A DNA stretch of 64,000 nt from Lewinellaceae bacterium. Its GTDB lineage: Bacteria; Bacteroidota; Bacteroidia; Chitinophagales; Saprospiraceae. The stretch is from positions 310,001-374,000 of the forward strand of contig JACJXW010000009.1 of assembly GCA_020636405.1 (NCBI GenBank). Reading direction: 5' to 3'. The notes beneath the pieces are model-generated. The model did no database searches. It saw only the letters and a list, made by a program, of their open reading frames with translations, and was not told the origin of the DNA. Each line of letters starts with the position of its first letter. Within the stretch, counting starts at the first letter, position 1. Of this stretch, positions 58,416 to 64,000 are shown piece after piece. A program made the position numbers and the translations under genes.

Positions 58416-61295
58416 TCACATCTCCACCTCATACGCCGCCATCGGCGGGCAGGTACAGACCAGGTTGCGGTCCCCGTGGGCATTATCGATGCGGCCGACG
58501 CCGATCCAGAACTTGTGTCCGTGCCGCAGGTAGGGCAGCGGATAGGCGGCTTTTTCCCTCGAGTAGGGGTAGGGCCAGTTGTCGGCGGTGACGATATCTA
58601 CCGGGTGGGGAGCGTTGTGCAGCGGGTTGTTCTGGGCGTCCACCTCACCGCGGGCGATCTCGTCGAGCTCCTTGCGGATGGCCAGCATGGCGTCGCAGAA
58701 GCGGTCGAGTTCGTCCTTGCTCTCGCTCTCCGTCGGTTCCACCATCACGGTGCCGGCTACGGGGAAGGAGAGGGTAGGGGCGTGGAAGCCGTAGTCCATC
58801 AGGCGCTTGGCCACATCTTCGGCAGAGGCCAGCTCCTTGAAGGGCCGCAGGTCGATGATGAGCTCGTGGGCCGAGTGGCCGTGCTTGCCGCCGAAGACGA
58901 TATCGTAGTCCTTCTCCAGGCGGGCGCGAATATAGTTAGCGTTGAGAATAGCGTATTTCGAAGCATCCGTCACGCCCTTTTTGCCCAGCATTTTGATGTA
59001 GGCGTAGGAAATGAGCAGGATGCTGGCGCTGCCGTAGGGCGCGGCGGAGACCGCTGTGATGCCCTGGCTTCCGCCCGTTTCCACCAGTGGGTGTTTGGGC
59101 AGGAAGGGCTTGAGGCTTTCGTTGACACAGATGGGGCCCATGCCGGGGCCGCCGCCGCCGTGCGGGATCGCGAATGTCTTGTGCAGGTTGAGGTGGCAGA
59201 CGTCGGCGTCGATCAGGCCCGGGCTGGTCAGGCCGACCTGGGCGTTCATATTGGCGCCGTCCATATAGACCTTTCCGCCATTTTGGTGGATGATATCGCA
59301 CACCTCTTTGATGCCGGCTTCGAACACGCCGTGGGTCGACGGGTAGGTCACCATCAGGGCGGACAAGTTGGCCTTGTGCATTTCGGCCTTGGCGCGCAGG
59401 TCATCCAGGTCGATATCGCCCTGCTCGTCGCATTTCACCACCACCACCTGCATGCCTGCCATGACGGCGCTGGCCGGGTTGGTGCCGTGGGCGGATTCCG
59501 GGATGAGGGCCACGGTGCGGTGCCCTTCTCCCCGTGCCTCGTGGTAGGCGCGGATCACCATCAGGCCGGTGTATTCACCCTGAGCGCCCGAGTTGGGCTG
59601 CAGGGAGCAGGCGGCAAAGCCGGTGGCCTCGGAGAGCCACCTTTCCAGCTCTTCGAATATCTGGTAATACCCCTTGGCCTGATCGGCGGGCGCGAAGGGG
59701 TGCAGGTTGGCAAAGGCCGCCCAGCTCACCGGTATCAGTTCGGTGGCGGCGTTGAGCTTCATGGTGCAGCTGCCCAGCGGGATCATGGAGTGCATCAGGG
59801 AGAGGTCTTTGTTCTCCAGCTGCTTGATGTACCGCATCATCTTGGTCTCGGTATGGAAGCTGTTGAAGATGAGGTGCTCCAGGTAGGGGGTCTGCCGCTG
59901 CAGGGCTTCCGGCAGTTGGTAACCGGCGGGCTCGGCGCCGTTCAGGGAGAAGCGCGCTCCCTTAGCTTCGGCGAAGATGGACAGGATGGCCTTCAGTTGC
60001 TCCATGCCCACCGTTTCGTCCAGGCTGACCTGAACGGCGTTGGCCTCGTAGAAGAAGTTCGTCTCGTGGGCCAGGGCGACGCGGCGTACTTCCTCCACCA
60101 TTTTGCCGTCCATTTCCAGGCGCAGCGTATCGAAGTAGTGGGCGTTCACCTGGTTGAAGCCCAGCCCTTTCAGCTGTTGATCCAGGATCTGCGCCAGGGT
60201 GTGGGTGCGTTCGGCGATCGCCCGGATGCCTTTGGGGCCGTGGTAGACGGCGTACATGCTCGCCATGACGGCCAGCAGCGCCTGGGCGGTGCAAATATTG
60301 GAGGTCGCCTTTTCGCGGCGGATGTGCTGCTCTCGGGTCTGCAGGGCCATGCGGTAGGCCTTCTTGCCGTAGGCGTCGACCGAAACGCCGATGATGCGCC
60401 CGGGGATCTGCCGCTTGTGTTCCTCGCGGGTGGCGAAGAAGGCGGCGTGTGGGCCGCCGTATCCCATAGGAACGCCGAAGCGCTGGCTGTTGCCCACCAC
60501 GGCGTCGGCGCCCCATTCGCCCGGAGGCGTCAGCAAGGCCAGGCTGAGCAGGTCGGCGGCCACGGTAACGTATATTTCCTGGGCCCGTGCTTTTTCCACC
60601 AGAGCGCGGTAGTCCTCCACGGAACCTTCGCGGTCCGGGTACTGCAGCAGCAGGCCGAACGTCTTATCTGTAAATTCGAAGCTGCGCCAGTCGCCGATGA
60701 CGACCTCAATGTCCAGCGGGTTGGCGCGGGTTTTCAGCACGTCGATCGTTTGCGGCAGCACCTTGTCGGAAACGAGGAATTGGTTGATGGCCTCGCCCTT
60801 GGCCCGTTTGTTTTTGATGCCGTAGAACATATGCATGGCCTCGGCCGCCGCGGTGGCCTCGTCGAGTAGGGAGGCGTTGGCGATGGGCAGGGCAGTGAGG
60901 TCGCTCACCATGGTCTGGAAGTTGAGCAGGGCCTCGAGGCGCCCCTGGGAGATCTCCGCCTGGTAGGGTGTATACTGGGTATACCAGCCCGGGTTCTGGA
61001 ACACGTTGCGCAGGATAACCGAAGGCGTAACGGCGCCGGAATATCCCATGCCGATGTACGACCGGTATACCTTGTTCAGGGCGGCGGCCTGCCGCAGTTC
61101 TTCCAGGTATTCGTATTCTGTCATGGCCTCCGGAAGGTCCAGTTCCCTATTCATGCGGATGGCGGGTGGGACGGTCTCGTCGATGAGCTGGTCCAGGGAT
61201 TTCACGCCGATGGCGGACAGCATCTCCTGCAGTTCTTCCTCATTGATCCCGATATGGCGGTTGATAAAGCGATCGAAAGGTGCGGTCTTATTCAT
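58416..61295 (-). CDS. gcvP: Glycine dehydrogenase (aminomethyl-transferring), P protein of the glycine cleavage system
   Basis: This 959-residue protein is the fused P1-P2 form. It opens FINRHIGINEEELQEMLSAI, with YIGMGYSGAVTPSVILRNVF and NASLLDEATAAAEAMHMFYG in the P1 half and SFHTETKMMRYIKQLENKDL opening the P2 half. The PLP lysine is in CHLNLHKTFAIPHGGGGPGM. It decarboxylates glycine and passes aminomethyl to lipoylated GcvH. Length and motifs are normal. It is transcribed alone from the promoter at 61335-61367; gcvH and gcvT are elsewhere. The long open frame on the opposite strand is a codon-bias shadow. Confidence 0.97.
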   Translation of the reverse strand: MNKTAPFDRFINRHIGINEEELQEMLSAIGVKSLDQLIDETVPPAIRMNRELDLPEAMTEYEYLEELRQAAALNKVYRSYIGMGYSGAVTPSVILRNVFQNPGWYTQYTPYQAEISQGRLEALLNFQTMVSDLTALPIANASLLDEATAAAEAMHMFYGIKNKRAKGEAINQFLVSDKVLPQTIDVLKTRANPLDIEVVIGDWRSFEFTDKTFGLLLQYPDREGSVEDYRALVEKARAQEIYVTVAADLLSLALLTPPGEWGADAVVGNSQRFGVPMGYGGPHAAFFATREEHKRQIPGRIIGVSVDAYGKKAYRMALQTREQHIRREKATSNICTAQALLAVMASMYAVYHGPKGIRAIAERTHTLAQILDQQLKGLGFNQVNAHYFDTLRLEMDGKMVEEVRRVALAHETNFFYEANAVQVSLDETVGMEQLKAILSIFAEAKGARFSLNGAEPAGYQLPEALQRQTPYLEHLIFNSFHTETKMMRYIKQLENKDLSLMHSMIPLGSCTMKLNAATELIPVSWAAFANLHPFAPADQAKGYYQIFEELERWLSEATGFAACSLQPNSGAQGEYTGLMVIRAYHEARGEGHRTVALIPESAHGTNPASAVMAGMQVVVVKCDEQGDIDLDDLRAKAEMHKANLSALMVTYPSTHGVFEAGIKEVCDIIHQNGGKVYMDGANMNAQVGLTSPGLIDADVCHLNLHKTFAIPHGGGGPGMGPICVNESLKPFLPKHPLVETGGSQGITAVSAAPYGSASILLISYAYIKMLGKKGVTDASKYAILNANYIRARLEKDYDIVFGGKHGHSAHELIIDLRPFKELASAEDVAKRLMDYGFHAPTLSFPVAGTVMVEPTESESKDELDRFCDAMLAIRKELDEIARGEVDAQNNPLHNAPHPVDIVTADNWPYPYSREKAAYPLPYLRHGHKFWIGVGRIDNAHGDRNLVCTCPPMAAYEVEM

Positions 61296-61334
61296 TGGTT
61301 AAATTCCGTTTTATTTGGCCAGTAATTAGTCGCC

Positions 61335-61367
61335 CAAATTTACGATAAAATATCGGGTGTGTAACAA
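61335..61367 (-). promoter_or_regulatory. Bacteroidota-type promoter of gcvP
   Basis: On the minus strand TTG (61365-61367), 22 bp, then TAAATTTG (61335-61342) matches the TTTG/TAnnTTTG class and predicts a leader of about 34 nt. Confidence 0.55.
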
Positions 61368-61533
61368 TGATAATGGTCAGGAGGTTGGGAGGATTTTTAT
61401 CAAAAGCGGGAGTAGGTGTAATGGGAGTGTAAAATTAGGATGGCTATCCGTCGCGTTGCTCTTGCCCCTGCCGCGGAAGTTATCCATGTCCGGCTCTTTC
61501 GGTAAACAGGCCAGTCGGATAAAAAACAGCATT

Positions 61534-62210
61534 TTAAAGCCCGGACAGTACCATTGCCCGGACAGTCATCCGGTTGCCCGCCTGCAGGCGGCATACGTAC
61601 ACCCCACCGGGCAGGCCGGCCGGGCGCCATTCCTGCTCATGCCAGCCGGCAGTTTGCCGGGCATCCACCAGCTTTTCCACTTCCCGTCCCAGTGCGTCGT
61701 ATACGGTTAGCTGTACAGCGGCCGCTTCGGGGATCGAATAGCGGACGATGGTGGAACCCTCAAATGGGTTGGGCTCGTTTTGGCCCAGAAAGAATTCAGG
61801 CGCAACGAGCTCCGGCGCCGGGGAGAACTTCCTGGCGTTGCTGACGATGAACTGATAATCGGGATACGTCAGGCACGGCAGCTCTCCGATGGTGCTGATG
61901 GTATACGGATCCGCCCTGAGTTATCGCGCCTTCGTTGAACAGGCTGCCGGACACCAGGCACCGCCGGAGCCGCAGTTCTCCCCGGTTCAGGAGCGTTCCG
62001 CTCACTTCCAGGGTGCCGTTCACCTGGCCGCCTTCATTGATGATGAGGGAGTCGGCGGCATGAAAGGTTGCGTTGGAAGAAAGGGACAGGTTGCTGATGC
62101 TCCGGCTGTCGTTCAGGGTGATGGTGGGGCCGGAGAACCCGGCGTTGGGGATGACGATGCTGGCGGGGCCGTTGGTTGCCGGCCACAGTAAGCTTTTTTT
62201 CAGTAGAAAG
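61534..62210 (-). pseudogene. Broken T9SS-exported protein (N-terminally truncated, frameshifted)
   Basis: The C-terminal part (FFLGQNEPNPFEGSTIVRYS, QLTVYDALGREVEKLVDARQ, LPGGVYVCRLQAGNRMTVRA) is a type A T9SS sorting domain ending in a TAA at 61534-61536. Upstream in the same frame comes ADPYTISTIGELPCLTYPDY. At about 61915 the reading shifts by one base to SLFNEGAITQGG, preceded by GQVNGTLEVSGTLLNRGELR and IVIPNAGFSGPTITLNDSRS, a beta-helix-like secreted domain. No signal peptide or credible start precedes it before the divergent gene at 62336. It may be a genuine remnant, or an intact gene shortened by a sequence error plus a lost 5' end. Confidence 0.65.
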
Positions 62211-62335
62211 CGATGAACAATTTCGCTGATTTTTTCTTTTATCTGCAATTTTTTCCTCTGCCTGCACGGTAAACACATCATTTCTGAACAGGGCATTTGT
62301 CCGGGCTCCCGGGCTATGTTATCAAACCATTTCCT

Positions 62336-63817
62336 ATGCGGTTTCCATTTACTATCGCGCTTTTTTGCCTTAGGCTTTGTCTGTCGGCTCAGGACTTCGA
62401 AGAATTCTCCGAGCTATCCGGTTCTCCGGCGTACCGCACCAGCTTTACCTCTGTTGCCACCGGGGGCGGGTTGATCTACGGTATCAACGACGCCACCGCC
62501 GGCACCATGATCTTCTACAAGATCGGCCCGCAGGGAGCAATCACGGCCACGCTGAGCCTGGAGCCCACCTGCTGCGGCTATTACGGCGGCCTTTTCGCCA
62601 GCGGGGGGCGTTACTTTTTCGATGCTTTCCGGCCCGACGTGCCGGGCACGCGACTGCTGCTCGAACTGGATGAAGAGCTGAACGTGCTCCGCGAAGTCAC
62701 CTGGGAGGGCGTCGCTCCCGAAGTGGGCGCCATGAATATATCCCAGCAGACCACCGGCCTGGTGAACTTCAACCGGGGCGCCCGCAGGATCTCCGGCGAT
62801 ACGCTCTATGCCGTCGTGCCCTACCTCCTGCCGCAGCTGGGCGGCCGGCCTTTCACGCAGTACGAGATCCTCGGCCTGAGCGGGGAGGTGTATTTCCTGC
62901 GCGACCTGAAAAACATCGATTCCCTGTACGTGCACTATTATTCCACCATGGGAGAGGATGCCTTTTACCTCTTCGGCTTTATGGAAGGCGAGACGGTGCC
63001 CGGCGGCAACGACGGCAACAGCTACGGCGGGCTGATCGGCAAGTTCGATCTCCGCAACGGGCAGGTGCAGGGCACGACCTGGTTCGAAGGCAACTTCCTC
63101 GGCAGCGGGACGGACGGCTGCATGGGGCAGTACTTCGACGGCAAAGTGTACGCCAGCGCCTACACCAGCTCCAGCCTGCAAGGCGCGCCCTACGCCGGCT
63201 CCGGCTGCCCGGAACGGACGGTGGCCATCGAGGTCTTCAATGAGAACCTCCAGTTCGAGCGGGGCTACAACCTGCCCACCTGCGGCTTCCTCACCAACGG
63301 CGGCGAGGCTTTTGCTGCAGACAGGGAAGGCTATATCTACTACGCCAATTTCAACCAGCAGGAATCCGCCACCTATCTGTTCAAATTCGACAGCCTGCTC
63401 AACGTCGTCTGGATGAACACCTACGACATGGGCTTCCCCTATGCCATCAAGCTGACGCCGCAGGAAAACTACCTCATCATCGACGGCATTGATAGAATCA
63501 TAGACCCCACCTTGCGCATCTTCCGCGTAGACACGGCCTCGGGGGCGATCGTCAGCAGCACGGAGCTGCCCGGCGCGGCGGCCTCCGCTCCAGCTTTTTA
63601 TCCCAACCCCACCGCCGGGCCGCTCCGCCTGGAGGCTCCCTCCGAACGCCCGCTGCGGGTGCGGGTATACGGCCTGAGCGGCCGCCTGCACGGCGCCCAT
63701 CGGGTGGAGGATGGGACACTGGGCCTGGATAGCCTGCCGGCCGGCGCCTACATCCTGCAACTGTCCGATTGGGAGAGCGGGGAGCTGATCGGAGTACAAA
63801 GGGTGGTGAAGCGGTAG
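62336..63817 (+). CDS. Secreted protein of unknown fold with T9SS sorting domain
   Basis: This 493-residue protein starts with signal peptide MRFPFTIALFCLRLCLSAQ (ATG at 62336; the frame is open from 62297). The body has repeating short beta-strand units (ASGGRYFFDAFRPDVPGTRL, MGEDAFYLFGFMEGETVPGG, YFDGKVYASAYTSSSLQG, DREGYIYYANFNQQESATYL) suggesting a beta-propeller-like protein. The last ~75 residues (PAFYPNPTAGPLRLEAPSER, VRVYGLSGRLHGAHRVEDGT, LPAGAYILQLSDWESGELIG) form a type A T9SS domain. No catalytic motif was recognised. It should be exported across the outer membrane. Confidence 0.82.
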   Translation: MRFPFTIALFCLRLCLSAQDFEEFSELSGSPAYRTSFTSVATGGGLIYGINDATAGTMIFYKIGPQGAITATLSLEPTCCGYYGGLFASGGRYFFDAFRPDVPGTRLLLELDEELNVLREVTWEGVAPEVGAMNISQQTTGLVNFNRGARRISGDTLYAVVPYLLPQLGGRPFTQYEILGLSGEVYFLRDLKNIDSLYVHYYSTMGEDAFYLFGFMEGETVPGGNDGNSYGGLIGKFDLRNGQVQGTTWFEGNFLGSGTDGCMGQYFDGKVYASAYTSSSLQGAPYAGSGCPERTVAIEVFNENLQFERGYNLPTCGFLTNGGEAFAADREGYIYYANFNQQESATYLFKFDSLLNVVWMNTYDMGFPYAIKLTPQENYLIIDGIDRIIDPTLRIFRVDTASGAIVSSTELPGAAASAPAFYPNPTAGPLRLEAPSERPLRVRVYGLSGRLHGAHRVEDGTLGLDSLPAGAYILQLSDWESGELIGVQRVVKR

Positions 63818-64000
63818 GAGAAAGCGGGGCTAATCCGTTGAATCTGGGCAATCCGTAGGTTGTGAGGCACTTGTCATTTCGGGCCTGCCCGGCCGTTCTC
63901 ACCCTTCAGGACATCCTCCAGTAATTTGCGGTTTTTCAAATATGGAACTGTGGGAGATGCCCGAACTGCGCTGCCCACACCAAGCGATGGTAAAATGATC

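Noticed and set aside
58476..60869. 797-codon open frame on the + strand opposite gcvP
   Set aside because: It mirrors the codon bias of a high-confidence gene; the translation is Gly/Val/His-rich with no domain or signal, and gcvP is complete.
63818..64000. Start of a further gene at the right edge
   Set aside because: The only ATG-led frame (63941) stops after 18 codons; nothing else is supported.

Overview
The window looks like chromosome from a Bacteroidota organism, most likely of the Saprospiria (Lewinella/Haliscomenobacter-like). This is an inference. The support is a SusC/SusD pair, several secreted proteins with type A sorting domains of the type IX secretion system (T9SS), promoters of the TTTG-N19-TAnnTTTG type, almost no Shine-Dalgarno sequences, a GH57/DUF3536 protein, a GNAT-nitrilase fusion and abundant CHAT/STAND/WD40 coding capacity. 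No rRNA, tRNA or CRISPR array was seen.

Layout. 1-9.7 kb (all minus strand): two secreted glycine-rich proteins resembling the ALK/LTK glycine-rich region, a methyltransferase, a two-subunit Na+/solute symporter, a lipoprotein, an orphan secretin, an MHS-type transporter and an AraC-type regulator. Four promoters in this block carry the same tandem operator (ACTATTGTTT, 20-21 bp apart) at an almost fixed 31-32 bp from a -7-like CTTT, so the block reads as one regulon. 9.7-12.7 kb: an IS3 transposase remnant, a YfcC-family transporter and a Uma2 nuclease. 12.7-21.1 kb: T9SS-exported proteins, one cyanophycinase-like, then susC-susD and an isoaspartyl peptidase; together with a second cyanophycinase at 29.6 kb this suggests peptide or cyanophycin use. 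21.1-27.7 kb: a C39-peptidase ABC exporter, an HlyD adaptor and an accessory SecA whose upstream in-frame extension holds an amber codon. 27.8-29.3 kb: a ParA plus ribbon-helix-helix-like pair.

30.5-50.5 kb is mostly housekeeping and solitary genes: OmpH/Skp, GNAT, aminotransferase IV, a GTPase-impaired EF-G paralog, MFS, AraC, a membrane protein with a winged-helix regulator, an exported CYTH protein, an LpxH-like phosphoesterase, a PIG-L deacetylase, GH57/DUF3536, and a GNAT-nitrilase fusion whose nucleophile Cys is Gly. 50.7-52.9 kb: a complete IS4-family element inserted in heptanucleotide repeats next to a decayed AraC/beta-propeller chimera. 52.9-58.2 kb: an operon of CHAT protease, STAND ATPase and winged-helix/WD40 protein, a strong candidate for a conflict or defence module, with its STAND protein split in two frames. 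58.4-64 kb: glycine dehydrogenase GcvP, a broken T9SS-exported gene and an intact T9SS-exported gene.

Intergenic DNA is unusually rich in structure: a 67-bp IS66-type MITE with an 8-bp target duplication, a 320-bp MITE-like element, long foldback elements with shared ends, three REP-like 13-bp-stem hairpins, and heptanucleotide repeat tracts. Four separate reading frames are broken by a single stop or indel (SecA, STAND, a T9SS protein, the propeller remnant). Either local gene decay or residual sequence error could explain this, and it should be checked before building on those genes.
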